Below, piece by piece: positions 1 through 8,088 of a stretch of 43,073 nt of DNA (positions are counted from its first letter, which is position 1; each line of letters opens with the position of its first letter). The DNA is taken from contig NZ_JACIEU010000023.1 of the NCBI RefSeq assembly GCF_014197035.1, positions 1-43,073 on the forward strand, read 5' to 3'. A program made the position numbers and the translations under genes. The notes beneath the pieces are model-generated. The model did no database searches. It saw only the letters and a program-made list of their open reading frames with translations, and was not told where the DNA came from. The DNA comes from Sphingobium scionense. Lineage in GTDB: Bacteria > Pseudomonadota > Alphaproteobacteria > Sphingomonadales > Sphingomonadaceae.

Positions 1-277
1 GCATGTCCGGTTCGATGAGCAGGGAGTGGAAACGGACCGTCTGGCAAGCCCCACAGGCGCGCCGCACGACACCGCGCCACTTCCTGACTCTACCGGCAGC
101 CGACTCCGCGTGAGGGTCCGCTATCCCCGCCACCCGGCTCCGATCCGGACATTCGCCTAACGGCCAGTGCGCGACAGGGAGGGTTAGCGGAAAGCGTCTC
201 CTTCTTCGGCAAATCGGAGAGGGAGACGCTCCATAGCCTTACTGAGTTGGAAATGCCTGGCGGAAGATAGCGCCGGT
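1..277. other. Non-coding left edge, possible intron-like tail
   Basis: I see no convincing gene here. The first 40 bases (a GTCCGGTTCGATGAG stretch followed by GGAGTGGAAACGGACC) can form a short GGTCCG/CGGACC-type pairing and remind me of the tail of a group II intron, with the rest lying outside the window. That resemblance is from memory and weak. The rest is GC-rich and contains only a minus-strand reading frame rich in Arg, Ser and Pro, which looks like chance coding. Confidence 0.25.
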
Positions 278-469
278 TCACGTGGCTCTTCGTCGCTCGA
301 TCAGTTCGTACAGGCTAGCTGTCGTGATGCGGGTAGCCTTGCCCAACCTTACGGTGTCGATCTCTCCGGCCGCAATTAGCGCATAGAGCTTGGTGCGCCC
401 AACACCGATCATCCGCGCCGCGTCATTGACGCGCACGCAGATGGGATCAGGGGAAGGAGGATTGCTCAT
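278..469 (-). CDS. Small helix-turn-helix (excisionase/MerR-fold) protein
   Basis: A 63-residue protein with one winged-HTH DNA-binding domain of the excisionase type. Residues 12-56 contain VNDAARMIGVGRTKLYALIA, a turn, then a strand-forming IDTVRLGKATRI segment, which is the usual helix-turn-helix-wing order of HTH_17 proteins. Such proteins act as recombination directionality factors or small repressors of integrative elements. It overlaps the upstream AlpA-like gene by an ATGA tetranucleotide, so the two are probably translated together. It sits at the edge of the mobilization region, which suits a role in excision or control of that element. No integrase partner lies beside it in the window, so its exact function is open. 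Confidence 0.75.
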   Translation of the reverse strand: MSNPPSPDPICVRVNDAARMIGVGRTKLYALIAAGEIDTVRLGKATRITTASLYELIERRRAT

Positions 470-675
470 TTCGGATCACCCACCGACGCTCGGTAGGTGA
501 CGGGATCGGCAAGCCAATGATTGATTGCAGACTCCCGCCATCCCGCACCATGCACACTGATTTTGATCTGGGCGGGAAAGGTGCCGTCCGCAATCTTGCG
601 ATAGAGGGTCGAACGAGAAAGCCCAGTGCGGGCGAGAACGGTTTTCATTCGAATGATACGATCGGAACTGTTCAT
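466..675 (-). CDS. AlpA-family phage-type regulator
   Basis: A 69-residue protein of the AlpA family (small phage/island regulators). It shows the hallmark order: RMKTVLARTGLSRSTLYRKI as the helix-turn-helix, GTFPAQIKIS as the wing, then GWRESAINHWLADP, where Trp and the xWLADP-like end match AlpA proteins. Family members activate or repress integrase or excision genes of cryptic prophages and integrative elements. It is the first gene of a two-gene minus-strand unit with the small HTH gene downstream (ATGA overlap). A 19-bp palindrome at 922-940 and a matching half-site near 862 lie upstream and could be operator sequence, but which protein binds it is not known. Confidence 0.8.
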   Translation of the reverse strand: MNSSDRIIRMKTVLARTGLSRSTLYRKIADGTFPAQIKISVHGAGWRESAINHWLADPVTYRASVGDPK

Positions 676-921
676 GGGGCAGTGTCCTCATTTCATGACG
701 TTGCATACGCCCCCTCCGATCAACATCAGACGGCCGGAGCCGCCCTGCAAGAGGGTGGGACTAGGCGTCACGGACCGAAAAGCGCGCAAAGCGTGGACGT
801 CTGGAGACTTCTGAAAACAATTGGGAACGGCTGTGGATGATGGCGTAGCCAAGTAAAGGCTTGGCGATCAGCGCAGATTTTTTCCCATATCGTCCCAATG
901 GATGAGCATCCGGACGTTACG

Positions 922-940
922 GATCGCCAAATTGGCGATC
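922..940. promoter_or_regulatory. 19-bp perfect palindrome, candidate operator
   Basis: GATCGCCAA-A-TTGGCGATC is a perfect inverted repeat with a one-base centre. A half-site TTGGCGATC recurs at 861-869. It lies in the otherwise gene-free stretch 676-1056, between two minus-strand regulator genes. Operator function is inference; the remaining bases of 676-1056 show no convincing coding. Confidence 0.45.
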
Positions 941-1056
941 TACATTCGATTTAGGTCGAGTCGTTCATGGCGATCTCCAACAAAATGGAGGTCTGCCCGC
1001 CATCAACGAGCATGCTGGAATTGTTCTCCGGATACAACAGGCAGGGGCTCCGTCTT

Positions 1057-1251
1057 TCAGGCCTTACCCTGTTCCTTTTCCATCCGCTCGACTTCGCGTT
1101 CGAGAACCTCGCGAATGAAGCCTGCCCGCCGCTTGGTTCCAACCAGCTTATCAATCCGCTCGCCCAATCCTTCGGGCAAACGCACATTGGTCGATCTGAG
1201 GTTAAGCGGCGGTCTTCCCATGCTTTCGTCGTAACTGCCCGCGAACCCCAT
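1057..1251 (-). CDS. Ribbon-helix-helix-like small regulator
   Basis: A 64-residue basic protein. The middle, residues 18-55, reads as a ribbon-helix-helix unit: STNVRLPEGLGERIDKLVG (strand then helix), a short turn, and RAGFIREVLEREVERMEKEQ (second helix). This matches small plasmid or element repressors (CopG/ParD-like). An alternative start at 1221 (MGRPPLNLRS) would remove ten poorly constrained residues and is equally plausible; no strong ribosome-binding site decides it. A perfect AATAAGCGG-CA-CCGCTTATT palindrome lies just upstream, between this gene and the divergent gene at 1378, which fits an autoregulated repressor. I see no toxin gene beside it. Confidence 0.6.
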   Translation of the reverse strand: MGFAGSYDESMGRPPLNLRSTNVRLPEGLGERIDKLVGTKRRAGFIREVLEREVERMEKEQGKA

Positions 1252-1265
1252 TCAACAGGAAGAAG

Positions 1266-1285
1266 AATAAGCGGCACCGCTTATT
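1266..1285. promoter_or_regulatory. Palindromic operator candidate between divergent genes
   Basis: AATAAGCGG-CA-CCGCTTATT is a perfect 9+2+9 inverted repeat. It lies 15 bases upstream of the minus-strand regulator start and about 90 bases before the plus-strand gene at 1378. A related half-site TTATAAGCG follows near 1307-1315. A site in the shared upstream region of a ribbon-helix-helix-like gene is typical of an autorepressor operator; binding is inferred. Confidence 0.5.
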
Positions 1286-1377
1286 GCAATATTGTGCGTT
1301 TTGCCGTTATAAGCGATGCCGGTTAATCCGTCTGCGAGACTGAACCGACCTCCAGACGGCTGAATGGAGTGAATGCG

Positions 1378-2013
1378 ATGAGCATCAACGACATGTTCGC
1401 CAACGAATCAGTGGGCCGCACGTCTCGGCGTGAGCTCCTGCGAAGTTTCGCAATTGCAGGAGCGGGGAGCGCGATCGTTATTGCTCCTTGGAGTGAAGCG
1501 TTGACTGCACTGCAGAGGCAATATGCAGACGCGCCGGTGACCTTGCGCCGCAGCCGCGAAAGCCGGGACCTGAGCCGAGACCGTTTTCAGAGCGCCGAGA
1601 TCGCCTTTGCCGGGACCGAGGCCGGCTTTTTCAGGCGGCATGTCCGCACGACGCTTCATCAGGCCGGCGCGGTCGCAAAACTGGCGCTGTGCGCATATCT
1701 GCTCGACGTCGGCTTCTCCGACGCGTGGAATGCCGAGCATATCCGCCAGGATATTGCCAAGGCGCTGGCCTATGCCAACGCGACCGGTTTTGGTCTTGAT
1801 TGCCCCGACATGGCGCGGCTGGCGGTCATTCTCACGCCTTATTGGAAATGGGGCTATCCCCATTTGATCGGCGATCCGCCGATGGATGATGGCGGCTTTT
1901 CCCCCGACCAAGTTTGCCTGCTGATCCGTGCCTTGCTGGATCGCGTGCATGACGTCACCGGTCATGCCCGTCTCGCGACGGCAGACCAGCGGAACACGAC
2001 GATAGCATCATGA
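1378..2013 (+). CDS. Hypothetical protein with Tat-like N-terminus
   Basis: I do not recognise a family. The protein is about 211 residues from the ATG at 1378; that start has GGAG eight bases upstream, and a GTG at 1369 would add three residues. Residues 16-40 contain SRRELLRSFAIAGAGSAIVI, a twin-arginine followed by a hydrophobic stretch, so export by Tat or membrane anchoring is possible, although the motif is not a perfect S/T-RRxFLK. The remainder is helical and mostly soluble, with KLALCAYLLDVGFSDAW and a C-terminal RALLDRVHDVTGHARL. Its stop overlaps the ATG of the next gene by four bases (2010-2013), so the two are probably co-expressed. Confidence 0.6.
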   Translation: MSINDMFANESVGRTSRRELLRSFAIAGAGSAIVIAPWSEALTALQRQYADAPVTLRRSRESRDLSRDRFQSAEIAFAGTEAGFFRRHVRTTLHQAGAVAKLALCAYLLDVGFSDAWNAEHIRQDIAKALAYANATGFGLDCPDMARLAVILTPYWKWGYPHLIGDPPMDDGGFSPDQVCLLIRALLDRVHDVTGHARLATADQRNTTIAS

Positions 2014-3521
2014 CGCTGCGCACCGACTTCGGCCATCTTCCAGCCTCGATCCAGCATGAGCTTGAGCAGGTGACATGGATGGTCTTCGAGACCTTCGCGG
2101 AATGCTGCAAAGGCAGGCTGTCGCAGCAGTATCGCGAGGGGCGTATCCTGGCAGTCATTCTGCACGGCCCGCACGCTGAGCAGGCATGGGAGGACGTTCC
2201 GCCGGGCGCGGCGTTCCGGCTGATGCTGATCGTTAACCATGTGCGCCTAGCGCGCAGCGATCAGGATTGGCGATTAATGCGAGAGCGATTGCGCCGCGCA
2301 TGGGAGCATGGCGAGATCGCCCGGCCGGTCCGGATGTCAGTGGAAAGCCTGGACCGGATCAACAGTGCTCTTGTCGATGCCGTGCCCCATTTCGTCACGA
2401 TCGCGGAACAGGGGGTAGCGCTGTATCAGGCGGAAGGATTGCGCCTCAAAGCGCCGCGCCATTTGCCCGAGGAAGAGAGAGCCAGAAGGGCCGGAGCAGA
2501 ATTCGCGCGCTGGCATAAAAATGGCTGCGACTTTCTGGCTGGTGCAGCCTTTTATCGCGACAGGGGGAATATGCGGATGGCCGCATTGCTTCTGCACCAG
2601 TCCTGCGAGCATCTCTATCAGAGCATATTATGGTCCTTCACGCTCCATGGACCACGCACCCATGCACTGGATGAATTGCGCGAAGCGGCCGAGGCGCTGG
2701 CGCCCGATCTCCGCGCCGCGTGGCCGCGCGAAGATCGGCACCAGCGACGCGCCTTCGGATGCATTCGCAGAGCCTATGTGGAGGCCCGTTATGAACGGTC
2801 CTATCGCATCACGCCGGCCGAACTGGTCTGGGCGCTGGAACGAGGCGAGGCGCTCAAGCAATTGGCAGCACAATGTTGGCGCGAGCATGACGCATCGCTT
2901 GCCAATCAGCATCAACTGACAGCATCGGAGCCTCCTCCACCTCCGCCATCGCTGATCCTGGCGCAGAATTCTCGCCGACTGCCGCCGCTGTTACCCGCAG
3001 CCGTAGGTGCGCGCCGATACCGGTCGCCCTTGGTTCGGCTGCGCGGCCTTTTACATGCCGCAGGACGCAGCAATGCCATCAGGCGCTGGGTAAAGCGAAC
3101 CTCTCTGTTTTCCGCTGGCCTCTGCCTGTTCTTCGCCGGGGCTGAGGCGATGCATTGGCGTTTGCGCGCAGGTCCAGTTATTCCATCTGAGCCGGCCAAG
3201 CTGACCGCCATTCTCGATTTCGATATTCACGCCGAAACCGTGTTGCAGGCGGTTGGCGCAGTCGCCAATCGAGCCGGCTATCGGATCGCAGCCAATGAGG
3301 ACATCTGGACCGTCCGCTGGACCGGAACCTATCGCGCCAAGGCGACGACCTTCGACGCGCTTGCCGACATTCTCTACGGCTCAGGGCTTTGCCCGACCAT
3401 CAGGGATGATCTGATCACCATACGCTTCTGCGATCCATCCGGCCGCTTTGTCATCGCCAGCACGGACGAAATCGTGCGGCCAGGCGAGCGGGCAAGCACG
3501 ACAATCTATCGCTCGCGCTGA
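2010..3521 (+). CDS. Degenerate nucleotidyltransferase-HEPN protein with membrane segment and STN-like tail
   Basis: A 503-residue fusion. Residues 1-130 align in order with MNT-type nucleotidyltransferase domains, but the catalytic features are eroded: the GSxxRG turn reads HGPHAEQ, and the Asp-x-Asp strand reads AFRLMLIVN. Residues 165-300 look like a HEPN domain (ALLLHQSCEHLYQSILWSF, later RRAYVEARYERSYRIT). A single hydrophobic helix near 365-385 (LFSAGLCLFFAGAEAM) is followed by about 100 residues resembling a Secretin/TonB short N-terminal domain (DFDIHAETVLQAVGAVANRA, then ALADILYGSGLCPTIRDDLI). HEPN proteins often act in RNA cleavage or immunity, while STN domains sit in the periplasm. 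The combination suggests a signal-sensing membrane protein; the function is unknown. It is translationally coupled to the upstream gene and overlaps the convergent traD by 16 bases. Confidence 0.65.
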   Translation: MTLRTDFGHLPASIQHELEQVTWMVFETFAECCKGRLSQQYREGRILAVILHGPHAEQAWEDVPPGAAFRLMLIVNHVRLARSDQDWRLMRERLRRAWEHGEIARPVRMSVESLDRINSALVDAVPHFVTIAEQGVALYQAEGLRLKAPRHLPEEERARRAGAEFARWHKNGCDFLAGAAFYRDRGNMRMAALLLHQSCEHLYQSILWSFTLHGPRTHALDELREAAEALAPDLRAAWPREDRHQRRAFGCIRRAYVEARYERSYRITPAELVWALERGEALKQLAAQCWREHDASLANQHQLTASEPPPPPPSLILAQNSRRLPPLLPAAVGARRYRSPLVRLRGLLHAAGRSNAIRRWVKRTSLFSAGLCLFFAGAEAMHWRLRAGPVIPSEPAKLTAILDFDIHAETVLQAVGAVANRAGYRIAANEDIWTVRWTGTYRAKATTFDALADILYGSGLCPTIRDDLITIRFCDPSGRFVIASTDEIVRPGERASTTIYRSR

Positions 3522-3742
3522 TCGCTTTCAGCCTCGAACGCACGCTTGCCCTTGCGTTGCCATAGTGCCAGCGCCTGTTGCCGATCCTCTCCGCGCAGCC
3601 TGTCCGCGACGGCAAGAAAGGCGCCATAGAGGGTGGCACGATCGTCATCGGCCAAATCGACCAGGCCGGCCTTGATGACGAGGCCACCCAATTCGATCAG
3701 ATGACGGGTGCGTTCCCGGCGTTTGACGGCCCAGTCTCGCAT
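3506..3742 (-). CDS. traD: TraD-type relaxosome accessory protein
   Basis: A protein of about 78 residues if started at the ATG at 3742, which has an AGAAGG upstream. Longer frames to 3955 would run through traC and are unlikely. Residues 6-40 (VKRRERTRHLIELGGLVIKA, then GLVDLADDDRATLYGAFL) carry the R-x-x-x-LGGLVxKAGL signature of small Ti-type TraD proteins, which help the relaxase at oriT. It ends in a charged tail (WQRKGKRAFEAES). It follows traC on the same strand with a 22-base gap, and both face away from the oriT/traA side, the standard Ti-type order traD-traC-oriT-traA. Confidence 0.8.
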   Translation of the reverse strand: MRDWAVKRRERTRHLIELGGLVIKAGLVDLADDDRATLYGAFLAVADRLRGEDRQQALALWQRKGKRAFEAESDQRER

Positions 3743-3764
3743 GTCGGTTCTTGCCTTCTGTGCC

Positions 3765-4070
3765 TCAAGCCGATGCCGAGCCACCGTCGAGCGGGAGAGT
3801 GCCGCTCTGGAGGCGATCAGGTCCGCCCGCAGGCTGGCGCTTGTCGCCGCGAAAGAAGGCGGCGCCCGCCTTGCGCCACGCCTCCTTGGCTGTCGCATCC
3901 TTGCTGCGCGCTGCATGAAGGAGCACACCGGCCAGCATATCGGCGTCGAGCCCATCCGCGCCGGTTGCCGCGACCAGTTCGCCCAACTGGCGTACGCGCC
4001 GTTCCTTCAGCTGCTTTGCCTTGTCAGCCAGCGCCTTCAGTTCCGAATCAAAATCGCGGGGTTTGCGCAT
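3765..4070 (-). CDS. traC: TraC-type conjugal transfer accessory protein
   Basis: A 101-residue protein starting at 4070, where GGAG stands eight bases before the ATG; an upstream frame to 4103 has no such site. The sequence MRKPRDFDSELKALADKAKQ, then LKERRVRQLGELVAATGADG, then KDATAKEAWRKAGAAFF, matches sphingomonad TraC/TraD-like relaxosome proteins: an N-terminal coiled coil followed by a helical DNA-binding part. It probably assists TraA binding at the adjacent oriT. It is the first gene of a minus-strand traC-traD unit, divergent from traA, with the oriT-like region between them. Confidence 0.8.
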   Translation of the reverse strand: MRKPRDFDSELKALADKAKQLKERRVRQLGELVAATGADGLDADMLAGVLLHAARSKDATAKEAWRKAGAAFFRGDKRQPAGGPDRLQSGTLPLDGGSASA

Positions 4071-4162
4071 GATCAAGTCTCCGTTGAATGATGATGCGCT
4101 CATGATAGAAGAAGGGTCTGTGGCATGCAGTAGAGTCGCCGGGACCGCCTGACACCGCCTAG

Positions 4163-4213
4163 TTCCTTCCAGGAAAAATTCGAGAAGGGCGCGCTTATAC
4201 GTCGTTCCGACGT
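4163..4213. other. Candidate oriT (Ti/MobQ type)
   Basis: The intergenic region between traC and traA contains AGGGCGCGCTTATACGTCG at 4186-4204. This strongly resembles the AGGGCGCACTTATACG-type nic region I recall for Ti plasmids and RSF1010. Two inverted repeats accompany it: TTCCT-TCC-AGGAA at 4163-4175 and ACGTCG-TTC-CGACGT at 4199-4213. Position between divergent traC and a MobQ relaxase gene supports the call. The exact nick position is not assigned. Confidence 0.75.
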
Positions 4214-4243
4214 GCGGCTCAGCATAGTAAATGGATAATCGTT

Positions 4244-7200
4244 ATGGCGATCTTCCATTTTTCCGTTCAGGTCATCAGTCGCGCAGTGGGTCGCTCTGCC
4301 GTATCGGCTGCTGCCTATCGTGCAGGCGAGCGACTGCATGATGAGCGCCTGGATCGCGACCATGACTTCACGAGCAAGGCAGGCGTCGTCCATTCGGAAA
4401 TCCTCCTGCCCGAAGGCGCGCCCGAACGCTTCTCGGATCGCGCCACCCTCTGGAACGAAGTTGAGGGATGCGAGAAGCGCAAGGACGCGCAGCTAGCGCG
4501 CGAAGTCGAGTTCGCCATTCCGCGCGAAATGAATCAGCAGCAGGGCATCGCGCTCGCGCAGGATTTCGTGCGGACCGAGTTTGTCGAGCGCGGCATGATC
4601 GCAGACTTGAATGTGCATTGGGATATGGGCGCGGACAAGTTGGCGAAGCCCCACGCCCATGTCATGCTCACCATGCGCGAAGTCGGCGAAGACGGGTTCG
4701 GCGCAAAGGCCCGCGACTGGAACCGCACCGAGCTTGTGGAGCAATGGCGCGAGCGCTGGGCCGATCACGTCAACGCCCGTCTTGCCGCACTCGATATAGA
4801 CGCGCGCATAGATCACCGCAGCCTTGAGGCGCAGGGCATCGACCTTGAGCCGCAAGACAAGATCGGCCCCGCCGCCTCGCGCATGGGTGAACGCGGCCTT
4901 GAGTCAGAGCGGATCGAGGATCACCGCGCCGTCGCGCAACGCAACGGCGATCGGATCATCGCCGATCCGTCCGTGGCGCTGAGCGCCATCACTCACCATC
5001 AGGCGACGTTCACCACGCGCGACCTTGCCATGTTCATCCACCGGCACAGCGACGGCAAGGAGCAGTATGACCGCGCGATGAGCGCGGTTCGTGCCTCGCC
5101 CGACCTGATCGCGCTGGGCAAAGACGGGCGCGAAGAGGAACGCTTTACCTCGCGCGACATGATCGAAACCGAGCAGCGCTTGCAGCGCGCGTCCGAACTC
5201 ATGGCTGAGCGGGAGCGGCACCGCACGGACGAGAATTCGCGGGAGGCGGCATTGGTCAGCGCGGAGGGGCGCGGATTGTTGCTGTCGGGCGAGCAGCGCG
5301 CGGCGTTCAAGCATGTGACCGGCGATCGGGATTTGAGCATCGTCGTTGGCTACGCAGGCACCGGCAAGAGCGCGATGCTGGGCGTGGCGCGGGAGGCGTG
5401 GGAGCGGTCGGGATTCGAGGTGCGTGGCGTGGCGCTGTCGGGCATCGCAGCGGAGGGGCTGGAGAATGGTTCCGGCATTGCCTCGCGGACCATCGCAAGC
5501 ATGGAATATGGCTGGGCCAACGGGCGCGATTTTCTGACTGCCCGCGACGTGTTGGTGATCGACGAGGCGGGCATGGTCGGCACGCGCCAGATGGAGCGTG
5601 TCCTATCCCATGCCGAAGCGGCGGGCGCGAAGGTTGTGCTGGTCGGTGACGCCGAGCAGTTGCAGGCGATCGAGGCGGGCGCGGCGTTCCGCGCCATCCA
5701 TGAGCGCCATGGCGGCGTCGAGATCACCGAAATCCGCCGCCAGCATGAAGACTGGCAGAAGGATGCCACCCGCCATCTGGCGACCGGCCGAACCGGCGAG
5801 GCGATCCGGGCCTATGCGGATCGCGGCATGGTCCATGCCGCCAAGACGCGCGAGCAGGCGCGTGACGATCTGATCGATCGTTGGGACACGGCGCGGCAGG
5901 CCGAACCCGACAAGACGCGTATGATCTTCACCCACACCAATGACGAGGTGCGGAACCTCAACGACATGGCGCGCGACAAGCGCCGCGAGGCGGGCGAACT
6001 GGGCGACGATGCGCGGGTGAAGACCGCCAATGGCGACCGGGATTTCGCATCCGGGGATCGCGTCATGTTTCGGCGCAACGAACGCAGCATGGACGTGAAG
6101 AACGGCACGCTGGGGACCATCGAGCGGGTCAACGAGCAGAGCATGACCGTACGGACCGATGACGGGCGCTCCGTGTCGTTCGATTTGAAAGATTATCGCG
6201 ACCTCGACCATGGCTATGCCGCCACGATCCACAAAACGCAGGCGGTCAGCGTCGATCGCACCCATGCGCTGGCCACGCCGGGGATGGACCGACACGGAAC
6301 CTATGTCGTCCTTACCCGCCACCGGGAGGGCGTGGACTTCCATTATGGGCGGGATGATTTCAAGGACGACTCCCGGCTTGTCCGCACCCTGTCCCGCGAG
6401 CGCGCCAAGGACATGGCAAGCGACTACCGCCAGGTCGATCCCGCCAGGGAATTTGCCGAGCGACGCGGTATCAGCTTTGGCGAGCGCGTCGCGGAAACCG
6501 TCAGCCCGATCGCGGAGAAGGCGCGCGGGATCTTCGACGGGTTGCGCCTCTCGCTCCCCGGTCAGGATCGCGCGGCATCGCCTACGCCCGCACCCGAGGG
6601 CGGCATGTTCGGCGGCCTCGATCTTGGCCATTTCGTTTCCGCGCCCGTTCACGATCCCGCCCGCCAGCAGCAGCGCGACCACGCCCCTCAGCAGATGCGC
6701 GCAGGCGGATTGCGCGGCGCTGTCGAGCGATACGCCAAGGCGGTGGATGCGATCCGGCAGATCCGCGCGCAGGGCATCGGCGCCATGCCCCACCAGCGCG
6801 AGGCGCTGGCCAAGGCCCGCGACGCCCTCGACGCGATCCGGCCCGAAGGCTCGACAGATTTGAACAGTGCGTTTCGGGCTGGCCCGGAACTGATCCGCGA
6901 GGCAGCGGAAGGGTGCGGCCATGACGCTGTGCGTGCGATGCAGGCGGAGGCGGAAATCCGGATCGACCCCTTCCAGCGCGCCGACAGGTTCGTGGAGGGC
7001 TGGCAGCAATTGCAGCGTCAGCATCAGGAACTTGTGCGAGACGGCAATTTCCGGGCGGCGAAGACCACCGCGCAGCACATGGCCGACTTGGCGAAAAGCC
7101 TTGAGCGTGACGCCCAACTTGAATCGGTGCTGGGCCTGCGCAGCGGGGAGCTTGGCCTTGAAATCGGTCAGGACATGGATCGCAGCATCGGCCGCGACCT

Positions 7201-7258
7201 CGCCGCTTCCATTCCCTTCGATCATGGCCGCGGCATGAGCCGCGGCATGGAACGCTAG
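4244..7258 (+). CDS. traA: Ti-type conjugative relaxase/helicase TraA
   Basis: A 1004-residue MobQ-family relaxase fused to a RecD-like helicase. The N-terminal 220 residues form the MobA/MobL transesterase: SAAAYRAGERL with the candidate nicking Tyr25, and KPHAHVMLTMREV with the metal-binding His pair. The helicase follows, with Walker A GYAGTGKS near residue 370, Walker B VLVIDEAGMVG near 436, and a late YAATIHKTQAVSVDR motif near 660. It cuts one strand at oriT and unwinds it for transfer. The length is usual for TraA of sphingomonad plasmids and integrative elements, and the frame looks intact. The oriT-like region lies directly upstream. No full type IV secretion operon is in the window, only a pilin remnant near 28.4 kb, so this module may be mobilizable or belong to a larger element. 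Confidence 0.92.
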   Translation: MAIFHFSVQVISRAVGRSAVSAAAYRAGERLHDERLDRDHDFTSKAGVVHSEILLPEGAPERFSDRATLWNEVEGCEKRKDAQLAREVEFAIPREMNQQQGIALAQDFVRTEFVERGMIADLNVHWDMGADKLAKPHAHVMLTMREVGEDGFGAKARDWNRTELVEQWRERWADHVNARLAALDIDARIDHRSLEAQGIDLEPQDKIGPAASRMGERGLESERIEDHRAVAQRNGDRIIADPSVALSAITHHQATFTTRDLAMFIHRHSDGKEQYDRAMSAVRASPDLIALGKDGREEERFTSRDMIETEQRLQRASELMAERERHRTDENSREAALVSAEGRGLLLSGEQRAAFKHVTGDRDLSIVVGYAGTGKSAMLGVAREAWERSGFEVRGVALSGIAAEGLENGSGIASRTIASMEYGWANGRDFLTARDVLVIDEAGMVGTRQMERVLSHAEAAGAKVVLVGDAEQLQAIEAGAAFRAIHERHGGVEITEIRRQHEDWQKDATRHLATGRTGEAIRAYADRGMVHAAKTREQARDDLIDRWDTARQAEPDKTRMIFTHTNDEVRNLNDMARDKRREAGELGDDARVKTANGDRDFASGDRVMFRRNERSMDVKNGTLGTIERVNEQSMTVRTDDGRSVSFDLKDYRDLDHGYAATIHKTQAVSVDRTHALATPGMDRHGTYVVLTRHREGVDFHYGRDDFKDDSRLVRTLSRERAKDMASDYRQVDPAREFAERRGISFGERVAETVSPIAEKARGIFDGLRLSLPGQDRAASPTPAPEGGMFGGLDLGHFVSAPVHDPARQQQRDHAPQQMRAGGLRGAVERYAKAVDAIRQIRAQGIGAMPHQREALAKARDALDAIRPEGSTDLNSAFRAGPELIREAAEGCGHDAVRAMQAEAEIRIDPFQRADRFVEGWQQLQRQHQELVRDGNFRAAKTTAQHMADLAKSLERDAQLESVLGLRSGELGLEIGQDMDRSIGRDLAASIPFDHGRGMSRGMER

Positions 7259-7275
7259 CCCAAGGAGACATGACT

Positions 7276-8088
7276 ATGGACGACCAATCCCTGTCGAACG
7301 AGCCGGAACCCCAGCCACCGACCGGCACGGCGGCGGAGGCATTCGCGAAACTGGCGGCGCGCGTGGAGGCGATGGAGCAGCGGCTTGACGGACGCTTGGC
7401 GGTAATCGCCCGCGCCCTTGAGCATATCGCGGTCGAGAAGCAGAGCATCGAGATTCCCGATTACAGTCCGACGCTCGCCAAGATCAATGCCGCCTTGGCC
7501 GAGGTTGCCAGGCACATGAAAGTGCTGTCCCAGTCCGAAGCGCTCAACATGACCCCAGAGAGCATGGCGCGACGAATTATCGTGTCAGCGCAAGCTGCGC
7601 GAGAGGAGGACAAGGCCTCCATCAAGCAGGCGCAGGCGCTCCTGCGTGAGGCCCATGCTGGCCAGATGCGTTGCATAGGCGCGATCCGCAGCAAGGGTCT
7701 GCAACGCCGGCACAACCTTTATACCGGTATTGGCACGGCGCTGGTGATATCGCTCCTGTGGCTGTTCTATCCGGGATGGGCGGCGAGCCTTGCACCCACT
7801 GGCTGGCACTGGCCCGAACGGGTTGCAAAGCGCACCATGGGGGAGCCGACGCTATGGGATGCAGGTATCCGCCTGATGCAGGCCGGAAATGCGAAAGAAT
7901 GGCAGGCTGTCGTGGATGCCACTGATCTGGTGCGCAACAACCGCAGACCCATAGCTGCTTGCGCGACGACGGCGAGAAAAGCAGAAGGGCCGGTACGGTG
8001 TGAGATAACGATTGGTGGCCACCTACTTGGGCAGAATCCCGGACTCTCCCGCTTGCGAACGAAACAGCGGCAACTTTGTAACCGCTGA
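7276..8088 (+). CDS. DUF6118 family membrane protein
   Basis: A protein of about 270 residues matching the DUF6118 family found next to traA in sphingomonad elements. The start at 7276 is preferred because AAGGAGA lies eight bases upstream; an ATG at 7270 is too close to it. Residues 1-140 are acidic to mixed and helical, with coiled-coil-like stretches (AKLAARVEAMEQRLDGRL). A single transmembrane helix lies near residue 155-175 (TGIGTALVISLLWLFYPGW). A C-terminal domain follows that contains three Cys residues. It probably works in the inner membrane with the transfer apparatus. It follows traA by 17 bases, so the two form one operon. Its molecular role is unknown. Confidence 0.75.
   Translation: MDDQSLSNEPEPQPPTGTAAEAFAKLAARVEAMEQRLDGRLAVIARALEHIAVEKQSIEIPDYSPTLAKINAALAEVARHMKVLSQSEALNMTPESMARRIIVSAQAAREEDKASIKQAQALLREAHAGQMRCIGAIRSKGLQRRHNLYTGIGTALVISLLWLFYPGWAASLAPTGWHWPERVAKRTMGEPTLWDAGIRLMQAGNAKEWQAVVDATDLVRNNRRPIAACATTARKAEGPVRCEITIGGHLLGQNPGLSRLRTKQRQLCNR

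Noticed and set aside
5603..7225. A 540-codon open frame antisense to traA
   Set aside because: It has no recognisable domain, while the plus strand carries all relaxase and helicase motifs.
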